Origin: JAXHUK01 sp034189725
GTDB taxonomy: Bacteria > Chloroflexota > Dehalococcoidia > SZUA-161
Direction: 5' to 3'
Assembly: GCA_034189725.1 (NCBI GenBank)
Contig: JAXHUK010000093.1
Coordinates: 1 to 10,983 of the forward strand
Length of the DNA stretch: 10,983 nucleotides
Both the position numbers and the translations under genes were made by a program. Within the stretch, counting starts at the first letter, position 1. Each line of letters opens with the position of its first letter. Shown piece by piece: positions 1-6,561 of the stretch. The notes under the pieces are model-generated. The model had not been told where the DNA came from, made no database searches, and saw only the letters and a list, made by a program, of their open reading frames with translations.

Positions 1-173
1 TATTGTAACAGATGTGGTTAGGCACCAGAAATAGTGCTTAGATAGAGTTATAGTACGAGTTATACGCAGCTATATGCTCCGACGGTATTCTGGCCACGGG
101 AAAGTAACCGAAAAGACTCTTTCTGAAAACAGACGGCAGCGATTGCGAAAAGTTCTCGGTATCGTCATCTTAA

Positions 174-247
<74 letters not shown>

Positions 248-304
248 ATGGTTGTGAAAATGGTGTGGTTCCCGTTTAGTAGATCTGGTTGACCAGCTAG
301 TGTA

Positions 305-333
305 ATTCTACCGTATCGAGTTATCCTGGTCAA
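305..333 (-). promoter_or_regulatory. sigma70-type promoter of the tRNA-Ala gene
   Basis: On the minus strand a -35 box TTGACC (333-328) is followed by exactly 17 bases and a -10 box TAGAAT (310-305). Transcription would start near 298, about 50 bases before the mature tRNA. The -35 box lies in a perfect 8-bp inverted repeat (TTGACCAG at 289-296 with CTGGTCAA at 326-333), which could be chance or an operator-like element. Confidence 0.65.
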
Positions 334-350
334 TCTCGGATACGAAATAT

Positions 351-536
351 CTACTCGCTGCGTGAGACGATAGCCTTCACCCTGCGCTCGAATACTTGCC
401 TCGGTAAGAGAACACGCCGGTTACATCCCTGACACTGAATCCCAATGTCAGCACCCAATCTGACCACCTGCCACTCATAGCTGCCACAGGGGTGTCTCTT
501 CCGCAAACGTACGATGTCTCCCAGATTCAACTCCAT
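351..536 (-). CDS. DUF951 family protein
   Basis: A 61-residue protein whose sequence fits the DUF951 family along its whole length: MELNLGDIVRLRKRHPCGSY at the start, then VVRLGADIGIQC and a basic C-terminal part with FERRVKAI. Three cysteines (C17, C35, C38, the last two as CxxC) could bind a metal; this is inference. The family is small, found mainly in Firmicutes and Chloroflexota, and has no established biochemical role. The gene starts 55 bases after the pyrF stop on the same strand and is probably cotranscribed with it from the pyrF promoter. The upstream AGAGTGA is only a weak ribosome binding site. Length and both ends agree with the family, so the gene appears intact. Confidence 0.9.
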   Translation of the reverse strand: MELNLGDIVRLRKRHPCGSYEWQVVRLGADIGIQCQGCNRRVLLPRQVFERRVKAIVSRSE

Positions 537-549
537 GGATTCACTCTAT

Positions 550-586
550 GCAGGGTCCTGATGCCGGTCGGGGCGCAAAACCCTGC
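550..586 (-). repeat. inverted repeat between pyrF and the DUF951 gene
   Basis: GCAGGGT (550-556) and ACCCTGC (580-586) form a perfect 7-bp stem around a 23-base loop in the pyrF-DUF951 spacer. No T-run follows on the minus strand, so it is not a standard terminator. It could be a processing or stability hairpin, or chance. Confidence 0.35.
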
Positions 587-591
587 CGGTT

Positions 592-1419
592 TCAAGCAGC
601 CTCTATGTACTCATTGATCTGATCACGCAGTTTCTGCGCCTGCTGCCGTGCCGCCTGAGCAAAATCCCCTTTCCGCGAGGCGTAGAGTATCTGACGAGAG
701 CAGTTGATAACCGCATTCTTACCACGAGCATCTACGCCATATCTCACTGTCTCGGCCAGGTCACCACCCTGAGTCCCAACTCCGGGTATTAGCAAGGGAA
801 GCTCCGGGCAAAGCTCACGTACTACCATCAATTGCTTGGGGTAGGTGGCCCCAACAACCAGGCCGATGTTGCCCCGTGTATTCCACTCTTTAGCCTTTAG
901 CGCAACCAGCTCAAAAAGAGGGCGAGCGCCCTCATTTGACGTGGGATCGACACAGTTCAATTCCTGGAAATCAGCGGCTCCAGGATTCGACGTCTTACAG
1001 AGAATAAATACGCCTTTCCCAGGAAACTCGATAAACGGTGCGATAGAATCGTACCCCATATAGGGATTGACTGTCACAGCACCGAAGCTAAAGTTCTCGA
1101 ACAGCGCTCTGGCATAGGCCTCGGAACTGGATGCGATATCCCCTCGTTTAGCATCTCCAATAACAGGGATACCTTCGGGAATACAGGCTACCGTTTTTTC
1201 CATTGCCCTGAGCCCATCGATACCCATTGCCTCGTAGAACGCAACGTTTGGTTTGTAGGCGCAGACCAGATCACTGGTGGCATCGATAATCTCCCGGTTG
1301 AATTGGAAAACATCGATCTCGGGCATTAATCTCGGATCGGGGTCGAGACCTATGCAGAGCAAGCTCTGATTAGTCACCATTGCATTTAGCAGTTTCTCAT
1401 AAAAGTCCATTTCAACCAT
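592..1419 (-). CDS. pyrF: orotidine 5'-phosphate decarboxylase (class 2 type)
   Basis: Converts OMP to UMP, the last step of de novo pyrimidine synthesis, as a cytosolic TIM-barrel enzyme. The 275-residue length fits the longer class-2 (mycobacterial/Chloroflexota-like) group rather than the shorter E. coli type. Visible landmarks are GLDPDP (24-29), AYKPN (54-58), the catalytic DAKRGDI (89-95, with K91 and the Asp pair), VTVNPYMGYDS (116-126), TSNPGA (143-148) and the phosphate-binding PGVGTQGGD (212-220). ATG at 1419 is chosen over the in-frame ATG at 1410 because GAAAGG (1431-1426) sits six bases upstream of it. A strong promoter lies just before. No other pyrimidine gene is in the window; the downstream partner is the DUF951 gene. 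No key residue is missing. Confidence 0.96.
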   Translation of the reverse strand: MVEMDFYEKLLNAMVTNQSLLCIGLDPDPRLMPEIDVFQFNREIIDATSDLVCAYKPNVAFYEAMGIDGLRAMEKTVACIPEGIPVIGDAKRGDIASSSEAYARALFENFSFGAVTVNPYMGYDSIAPFIEFPGKGVFILCKTSNPGAADFQELNCVDPTSNEGARPLFELVALKAKEWNTRGNIGLVVGATYPKQLMVVRELCPELPLLIPGVGTQGGDLAETVRYGVDARGKNAVINCSRQILYASRKGDFAQAARQQAQKLRDQINEYIEAA

Positions 1420-1443
1420 TATTTACCTTTCGTAGTAAAAGCG

Positions 1444-1472
1444 ATAATAGCAGTCGTTTCCCCAGGCGTCAA
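1444..1472 (-). promoter_or_regulatory. sigma70-type promoter of pyrF
   Basis: On the minus strand TTGACG (1472-1467), a 17-base spacer and TATTAT (1449-1444) form a near-consensus promoter. Transcription would start near 1436, giving a leader of under 20 bases that still holds the GAAAGG ribosome binding site. The short leader argues against leader-based regulation of pyrF. Confidence 0.7.
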
Positions 1473-1634
1473 TAGTATAACCCCTCACCATATGCACATA
1501 CCTCCATCAGTTCAGCATTGATAGTAAATTGGTGGACAGCAGAAGGCGATGTGAAACCAGTCTATTACTCTATGCAGTGCTACTGTAGTACATTTTCCTC
1601 ACCAGTAACGGCTACTAAACATCATGAAGTACCA

Positions 1635-1664
1635 TTGAACGCCGGTAACTAATCATGGTATGTT
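1635..1664 (+). promoter_or_regulatory. weak candidate promoter for the pilin gene
   Basis: TTGAAC (1635-1640), an 18-base spacer and TATGTT (1659-1664) are the best -35/-10 pair I found upstream of the pilin gene. The match is modest and the leader would be over 200 bases, so another promoter or an alternative sigma factor is possible. Confidence 0.22.
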
Positions 1665-1805
1665 TTGATTACAAGGAAGAACATGAGGCATCATAGTAAC
1701 GGTACATTTGACTATCATTTAATCTATATGCCTAACAAGCCTGGAGAACATTGTTCCGCTAATACCTGCACTTAGTACAGCAACACTACGATAGAGAAAG
1801 GAGGA

Positions 1806-1838
1806 CGGTATCATCTTACCACTGGTACGATGATACCG
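1806..1838 (+). promoter_or_regulatory. strong hairpin in the leader of the first pilin gene
   Basis: CGGTATCATC (1806-1815) pairs perfectly with GATGATACCG (1829-1838), and the interior TACC (1817-1820) and GGTA (1824-1827) extend the helix to a 3-base loop ACT. That gives 14 base pairs broken only by one T:C mismatch. No T-run follows, so it is not an intrinsic terminator. It lies about 30 bases before the ribosome binding site and may stabilise the pilin mRNA at its 5' side or act as a protein-binding dyad. Confidence 0.6.
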
Positions 1839-1866
1839 AATAGCTAAACGGCTACCAGAGAAAAAC

Positions 1867-1873
1867 AGGAGGA
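1867..1873 (+). promoter_or_regulatory. ribosome binding site of the first pilin gene
   Basis: AGGAGGA lies six bases before ATG 1880. It overlaps the possible TTG start at 1874, which therefore cannot be the real start. Confidence 0.85.
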
Positions 1874-1879
1874 TTGACT

Positions 1880-2293
1880 ATGAAGAGGTTTTTACGAAAA
1901 CAGGGCGGTTTTACACTAATGGAGATTCTGATAGCGGTTGGTATCCTGGCGATACTGGCAGCAGTAGCCGTACCTGTGGTGGCACATCTTGGCGGCGACA
2001 GTCAGACAAATGCGGCTGCGGTTGAGCTTTCCAACATCCAAGCGGCAGTAGATGCCCTGATGGTCGACCAGGGATTAGCATCATTGTCCAACCCGGTTTC
2101 AGAAGGAAATGCAACCAGTAATATGTCTAAATTCCCCGACTGGGAAAGCGATGTGAGTGGTGGCTACGTTCTATATCCTGGAGAAACGTACAAGAACTCC
2201 GATGCTGATAAGTTCATACGGCAGGCCAATACGCAAGGTACCTACTATTGTGACACCGATGGAACGGTTCACCAGAAGACATCTGGTTATTAA
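1880..2293 (+). CDS. type IV pilin (probable major subunit)
   Basis: A 137-residue prepilin. The leader MKRFLRKQGG ends at G10, then FTLMEILIA carries the invariant Glu at +5 of the mature protein (E15), followed by a hydrophobic helix to about residue 36. This is the class III signal that prepilin peptidase cleaves and N-methylates. The globular part has an amphipathic helix (NIQAAVDALMVDQGL) and a short beta-rich C-terminus ending DTDGTVH. ATG 1880 is chosen because the strong AGGAGGA overlaps the upstream TTG. Its own strong ribosome binding site, leader hairpin and following candidate terminator suggest high, separately controlled expression, as for a major pilin; this is inference. Its mature domain is paralogous to the N-terminal domain of the giant gene at 8130. 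A minor-pilin or pseudopilin role cannot be excluded. Confidence 0.9.
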   Translation: MKRFLRKQGGFTLMEILIAVGILAILAAVAVPVVAHLGGDSQTNAAAVELSNIQAAVDALMVDQGLASLSNPVSEGNATSNMSKFPDWESDVSGGYVLYPGETYKNSDADKFIRQANTQGTYYCDTDGTVHQKTSGY

Positions 2294-2353
2294 ATAACCT
2301 AAAGGGTACCATACAGTACGAATTGACTGGTATAAGGTTTACAGCAAGTCCTC

Positions 2354-2385
2354 GGTGAAGGCTTCCTTTACCAACCCTGTTTTTT
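2354..2385 (+). terminator. candidate intrinsic terminator after the pilin gene
   Basis: GGTGAAGG (2354-2361) and CCTTTACC (2365-2372) form an 8-bp stem with one G-U pair and a 3-base loop; a run of six T lies at 2380-2385. The 7-base gap before the T-run is longer than usual, but GGTT (2336-2339) can pair with AACC (2373-2376) and bring the helix closer to it. It would limit read-through from pilin into pilB. Confidence 0.5.
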
Positions 2386-2401
2386 CTCCTACTACCTGAG
2401 A

Positions 2402-2483
2402 GACGGGGAAGCGTGGCGAGAACTCGATCTAACTCCCGATTCTATCCTCGTTAGTCGCGCACCCCGTCCCAGAATTTACGGGG
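2402..2483 (+). promoter_or_regulatory. structured pilB leader with alternative pairings
   Basis: One fold pairs GACGGG (2402-2407) with CCCGTC (2463-2468) and continues inward with GTGGCGA (2413-2419) against TCGC-g-CAC (2455-2462). A competing hairpin pairs CCCCGT (2462-2467) with ACGGGG (2478-2483). The two cannot form together, a layout seen in regulatory leaders. No known riboswitch consensus was recognised. Confidence 0.35.
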
Positions 2484-2548
2484 ATTTCCTTGATACCATT
2501 AACAATAGTATATCGCGTTGTAAATATTATGAACAAAGTTGGTTGAAC

Positions 2549-4273
2549 ATGACGATAGAGAACGTTACTCCAAAAGTAAAAACAACAATGAGAAAGGGAC
2601 TCGGCCAAATTCTGATAGATGCAGGTCAAATCACTATTGAACAACTGGAACAAACCCTCGACCTGCAGCACAAGGAGGGCCATTCGCGTAAGTTGGGGGA
2701 AATTCTGGTTGAACAAGGTGTTGTCACTCCGGAGAAAATAGCAACAGCCCTCAGTTTTCAATTGAACATGCCCATTATCGACTTAAAACGTCGCCCGATT
2801 CAGCCGAATGCCCTGCACATGGTTTCCGAAGAAACTGCCCGAAAACATATCCTTGTACCAGTAGATGTGATAGATGATTCACTGCTGGTAGTAATGTCGG
2901 ACCCCGGGGATATTCGCGCCATTGAGGAGGTCGCCAGCCAGTCCAGGATGAAAATTCAACCAGCAGTGGGCATCCTGGTCGAAATACAGGATGCCATCAA
3001 TATAAACTATAAATCACACAGCGAGATTGAGAAGCAGGTAAGTAGATTTCCCACTCATCTAAAAGCAGCGCAAAGTGTCAAAAGTTCCATATCTGAGAGC
3101 GCCGTAGCACAGACCCCTGTTGTACGAACTGTTGATTTACTCATCATAGAAGCCTTGAAATCACGTGCATCGGACATTCATATTGAGCCTCAGTGGGATC
3201 GTGTTCGCATTCGTTATCGCGTTGACGGTGTCCTTCACGACGCAATGTCCCTCCCCGTAGAAACCCTGGAGCCATTGCTCACCAGAATTAAAATCCTGGC
3301 CGAAATGAACATCGCCGAGCGAAGGCGGGCGCAAGATGGACAGTTTTCCTTTGTAGCAGAAGGGCGCGAAGCAGATATTCGGGTCGCTACCTATGAGACC
3401 TCGAAAGGGGAAACTGCTGTTATGCGTATACTCGATAAATCACTACCACTGTACAAGTTACCCGAACTCGGCTTCCAACCAGAAACGCTTAAACGATACC
3501 AGGATATGCTCAACAGTCCTTACGGTATGATACTTGTCGCCGGGCCTACCGGGTCTGGTAAAACTACGACACTGTATGCTTCAATAAACCAGTTGAACCG
3601 ATACGAGCGCAATGTCATAACCATTGAAGATCCCATAGAATACCGATTCCAGGATATTAAGCAAACTCAAATCAATCCAAAGGCAGATATAACATTCGCC
3701 AACGGACTGAGGTCACTAATGCGCCTCGACCCAGATGTCATTCTTGTCGGTGAAATACGAGATGCGGATACGGCAAGAACGGCGGTGCAAGCCTCGCTCA
3801 CTGGCCATCTTGTGCTCTCATCGATCCATGCCAACGACGCTGTTGGGGTATTGTTCAGGCTGATAGACCTCGGTATCGAACCGTATCTTATTTCGTCGGC
3901 ACTGATAGGAATCGTTGCCCAACGGATGGTTCGCCAAATCTGCTACCATTGTCGTGAGCCCTATCAGCCCACTCAAGAGGAACAAATCATGTATGAAAAC
4001 GAGTTGGGAACAGGGAAAACGGATTTCTACCATGGCACCGGATGTAATCTCTGTGCGAATACTGGCTACCTGATGCGGACAGTGGTCTTTGAGGTCTTGA
4101 CGCTCAGCGAAGATATCAGACGGTTACTCTTGAATGGAGCCAGTAATGGTGATATCAAGGCACAAGCACAATCCGACGGGATGGTAAATCTCAGACATGC
4201 TGGAATGCTGAAAGTAAAGGAAGATATGACTACAATACAGGAGGTATCGCGCAGCTTCTTCTCTATTGGTTAA
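2549..4273 (+). CDS. pilB: type IV pilus assembly ATPase (PilB/GspE family)
   Basis: The cytoplasmic hexameric ATPase that powers pilus extension. At 574 residues it has the usual PilB length. The N-terminus has two tandem MshEN-type motifs (about 17-41 and 48-72, each with LG..L...G and a closing Leu-x-x-Gln), a fold that binds cyclic di-GMP in some homologues. The ATPase core shows Walker A GPTGSGKTTT (332-341), an Asp box TIEDPIEYRF, and Walker B DPDVILVGE (394-402, catalytic E402). A tetracysteine zinc site follows, C465-x2-C468 and C499-x2-C502, typical of PilB/GspE and absent from PilT. The start is uncertain: TTG 2543 or ATG 2549, neither with a clear ribosome binding site. The order pilB-pilC-minor pilins supports a filament machine; a T2SS-like role is the alternative. 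Confidence 0.95.
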   Translation: MTIENVTPKVKTTMRKGLGQILIDAGQITIEQLEQTLDLQHKEGHSRKLGEILVEQGVVTPEKIATALSFQLNMPIIDLKRRPIQPNALHMVSEETARKHILVPVDVIDDSLLVVMSDPGDIRAIEEVASQSRMKIQPAVGILVEIQDAININYKSHSEIEKQVSRFPTHLKAAQSVKSSISESAVAQTPVVRTVDLLIIEALKSRASDIHIEPQWDRVRIRYRVDGVLHDAMSLPVETLEPLLTRIKILAEMNIAERRRAQDGQFSFVAEGREADIRVATYETSKGETAVMRILDKSLPLYKLPELGFQPETLKRYQDMLNSPYGMILVAGPTGSGKTTTLYASINQLNRYERNVITIEDPIEYRFQDIKQTQINPKADITFANGLRSLMRLDPDVILVGEIRDADTARTAVQASLTGHLVLSSIHANDAVGVLFRLIDLGIEPYLISSALIGIVAQRMVRQICYHCREPYQPTQEEQIMYENELGTGKTDFYHGTGCNLCANTGYLMRTVVFEVLTLSEDIRRLLLNGASNGDIKAQAQSDGMVNLRHAGMLKVKEDMTTIQEVSRSFFSIG

Positions 4274-4338
4274 CCGGTGAATGCATAGACAGTCGCCCTA
4301 TAACGAATTGCGAAGGTAAAAGGTCTTGCCTATCGCTG

Positions 4339-4390
4339 GGCGGATCGAGTCCCCTGATTCAAGCAATGGCGGGGCAAGAGATCCGCCATT
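4339..4390 (+). promoter_or_regulatory. spacer hairpins between pilB and pilC
   Basis: AATGGCGG (4365-4372) pairs perfectly with CCGCCATT (4383-4390). The same right arm can instead pair through GATCCGCC (4380-4387) with GGCGGATC (4339-4346), also 8 of 8. The two helices exclude each other. A short TTCATT but no T-run follows, so termination would be weak. It may tune pilC expression relative to pilB. Confidence 0.4.
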
Positions 4391-4446
4391 TCATTACTAT
4401 GCGTGATGTATAAGTTTACAGTAGAGAGTTCATAGCTGAGCATATC

Positions 4447-5652
4447 ATGGCCTACAAGTATATAGCCTACACTGCAAATAAGAAAGTAGAGGAAGGCATA
4501 ATTGATGTCGATAGTGAGACTCTGGCAAAAGAGGCACTCTGGCAATCTGGCTATAATATTGTAAGCCTGAAGCCTGCTAAACCGAGATTGAGTTTCAGGC
4601 AATCGTTGCCCACATTTTTCGGTGTAAAGGACAGCGATGTTATCGCGTTCACACGCCAGTTAGCAACCCTCATTGAGAGAGGCATCAATGCATTCACCGC
4701 TCTGCAGCTTCTCCGGGATCAAATAACTAATGTCGCATTCCGGGATATCATCACTACTATAATTCAGGATCTTCAACAAGGTAGTTCATTCGCCGACGCA
4801 ACAGCTCGTCATCCCCAGGCTTTCCCCCCTATCTACAGCCAAATGGTTATGGTCGGTGAGCAGACCGGCAATCTTCATGTAATCCTTAACCAGACCGCTG
4901 GATATATGGAAAGAGAGAAAGCCTCGCTGAGAAGAGTAGGCATGGCACTCATTTATCCGATTATCCTGTTACTGATAGCTGCCGGAGTAATCATAATTCT
5001 AATTACATTCACGCTACCGCCGCTCGTAGAGATGTTCACTGAGTTCGATGCCCGGCTACCCCTGGTAACTCGTATTCTCATGAGCATTACCAGCTTTTTC
5101 AGCAGTAATATCATTTACATGGCAGCGATTATACTCATCGGTACCGCCCTAACCGTGTGGTATATCAAGAGACCTGCCGGCCGTCAACGATTCCACAAAT
5201 TGCAACTCAGGATTCCTCTCATAGGTCAAATCATCAGCAAGCGTGAAATATCGCACTTTAGCTACACGATGTCGATCTCCATGGACGCAGGATTATCGAT
5301 GATCGACGTAATAAATCTGGCTATCCAGACGACACGCAACAGCGCCATACGTAAAGCTATCACCGATGTCCGCACACGGATGCTGGAGGGAAGCAGCCTA
5401 TTTCACTCACTGGCTGCAGATGCGCTATTCCCTTCATTACTCGTACAGATGGTAAGGGTGGGTGAAGAAGCAGGCACATTAGGCTCAGACCTGTCAACCG
5501 TCGCCGATTTGTATCAACAAGAGGTAGATGAAAAGGTCAACCTGCTATTATCGATGATGCAGCCCTGCTTCCTCATCATAATTGGTGTAATCGTTGCTTT
5601 CATAGCGATTTCAGTTATCCTGCCAATTTATTCTCTCATGGGATCAATATGA
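4447..5652 (+). CDS. pilC: type IV pilus inner-membrane platform protein (PilC/GspF family)
   Basis: A polytopic membrane protein that sits on the assembly ATPase and passes pilin subunits into the filament. At 401 residues it matches the family. After an N-terminal domain of about 60 residues (MAYKYIAYTANKKVEEGIID) there are two T2SSF repeats, the first beginning near DVIAFTRQLATLIERGI and the second near REISHFSYTMSISMDAGLS. Both repeats contain the expected (V/M)VxVGE(Q/E)(T/A)G motif (MVMVGEQTGNL and MVRVGEEAGTL). Three membrane segments are visible at about 165-193, 222-243 and 375-398. The stop overlaps the start of the next gene as ATGA, implying translational coupling to the minor pilins. 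No strong ribosome binding site precedes ATG 4447. Confidence 0.95.
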   Translation: MAYKYIAYTANKKVEEGIIDVDSETLAKEALWQSGYNIVSLKPAKPRLSFRQSLPTFFGVKDSDVIAFTRQLATLIERGINAFTALQLLRDQITNVAFRDIITTIIQDLQQGSSFADATARHPQAFPPIYSQMVMVGEQTGNLHVILNQTAGYMEREKASLRRVGMALIYPIILLLIAAGVIIILITFTLPPLVEMFTEFDARLPLVTRILMSITSFFSSNIIYMAAIILIGTALTVWYIKRPAGRQRFHKLQLRIPLIGQIISKREISHFSYTMSISMDAGLSMIDVINLAIQTTRNSAIRKAITDVRTRMLEGSSLFHSLAADALFPSLLVQMVRVGEEAGTLGSDLSTVADLYQQEVDEKVNLLLSMMQPCFLIIIGVIVAFIAISVILPIYSLMGSI

Positions 5653-6068
5653 TAATGTACAGCGTTATCCGCCATGTGACACCGAATATCAGCAAGTACG
5701 TATCCTTTTTCTCGGAGGAAAAAGGGGCAGGACTGGCAGAATCATTAGTCGCGATAGCGATCGTGGGCATAGCCATCGGCGCCCTGGTCGGGGCACTCTC
5801 CACAGGCTCAGTCGCAGTGAAAAACGCCGGTACGCAAATCCCTGCGGAGAGCCTGGCGGTGTCACAAATGGAATTCATCAAGAATCAGCAGTATCAACCT
5901 GTCCCCGCTAATTATGCAAGTATAGACTCATTACCGGCCGACTATACCGTCTCGACTACTGCCTCGCCCATCGAGGGACGTGATAGCGATATACAGAAGA
6001 TCACAGTGACCATAAGCTATCAAGGTGATGATGTGCTGGCAATAGAAAATTACAAGGTGAATCGATGA
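5649..6068 (+). CDS. minor prepilin, PilV/GspI-like
   Basis: A 139-residue prepilin-like protein. After an unusually long 26-residue leader comes G26-AGLAESLVAIAIVGIAI: cleavage after G26 would leave Ala rather than Phe at +1, with the invariant Glu at +5 (E31), followed by one hydrophobic helix. The rest is a small domain with SLAVSQMEFIKNQQYQ, typical of PilV/GspI-type minor subunits, and beta strands (DIQKITVTISYQG). It starts within the pilC stop (ATGA) and overlaps the next gene by another ATGA, so the genes are cotranscribed and translationally coupled. By family analogy it helps prime filament assembly or forms part of the tip. A start at ATG 5655 is possible. Confidence 0.8.
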   Translation: MIMYSVIRHVTPNISKYVSFFSEEKGAGLAESLVAIAIVGIAIGALVGALSTGSVAVKNAGTQIPAESLAVSQMEFIKNQQYQPVPANYASIDSLPADYTVSTTASPIEGRDSDIQKITVTISYQGDDVLAIENYKVNR

Positions 6069-6544
6069 AGCTAAAAACTGACCAAAGAGGGGTAACGTTG
6101 CTGGAAGTGCTCATGGCCGCTGGTATTGCAGCTATGCTGGCCAGCGTTTGTGCTGCATCCATATTCCTTTTCCTGGGCGTTACCGAGCAGAGTAACGAGC
6201 AGTTCAGAGCTTTGCACGACATCCAAAATGCAGGGTACTGGCTAAGTCTCGATGGAAGGAGAGCACAGGCAACCGACCTCATCGACGGAGCTGCCCCTGT
6301 TGGAGACCTGATCCTGAATTGGACCGAAGATGATCAGATGAATACTGTTACGTACTCTCTATCAGATACCCGACTCCAGCGAGACCATAATGGCAACGTG
6401 ACAATAGTAGCTCGACACATAACGAACATCGGTTTTTCCATTTCACAGGGGCTTATCACAAGCAATATAACTTCTTCACCTGATGGCCGCTGGGCTAAAC
6501 GTGAAGAGGCAACATATCAAGTGTGTCTCAGATCAACGAGTTGA
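6065..6544 (+). CDS. minor prepilin, PilW/GspJ-like
   Basis: A 159-residue protein with a short class III leader ending at G9 (MKLKTDQRG), then VTLLEVLMAAG with Glu at +5 (E14) and a hydrophobic helix through about residue 38. The remainder is predicted to be beta-rich, with the pattern YWLSLDGRRAQ...LNWTEDDQMNTVTYSL...LQRDHNG, the usual layout of PilW/GspJ-type minor subunits in which a strand-rich domain follows the helix. It shares an ATGA overlap with the preceding gene and ends 17 bases before the next. The exact PilW versus GspJ label is inference from size, gene order and pattern. Confidence 0.8.
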   Translation: MKLKTDQRGVTLLEVLMAAGIAAMLASVCAASIFLFLGVTEQSNEQFRALHDIQNAGYWLSLDGRRAQATDLIDGAAPVGDLILNWTEDDQMNTVTYSLSDTRLQRDHNGNVTIVARHITNIGFSISQGLITSNITSSPDGRWAKREEATYQVCLRSTS

Positions 6545-6561
6545 ATAGTGTAGAGATAAAA

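Larger units (their letters stand above)
1473..1879. other. gene-free spacer upstream of the pilus locus
   Basis: No convincing gene is seen here on either strand. It separates the divergent pyrF and pilin genes, so it should hold the promoter of the pilus locus. Contents: a weak candidate promoter at 1635-1664, a 30-codon open frame at 1683-1775 with AAGGAAG before it, a purine-rich AAAGGAGG near 1797-1804 that has no start codon at a usable distance, and the strong hairpin at 1806-1838. The rest is AT-leaning sequence without recognisable repeats. Confidence 0.6.

Noticed and set aside
2529..2546. ATG at 2529 as start of pilB
   Set aside because: It is in another frame and meets a stop after five codons.
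1420..2548. Cyclic di-GMP riboswitch before the pilin or pilB gene
   Set aside because: I looked for the conserved GEMM-I core motifs and did not see them; the hairpins present do not match.
6523..6561. Upstream GTG/TTG starts for the PilX-like gene
   Set aside because: They add a stretch overlapping the previous gene without leader character; ATG 6562 gives a short basic leader right before the hydrophobic helix.
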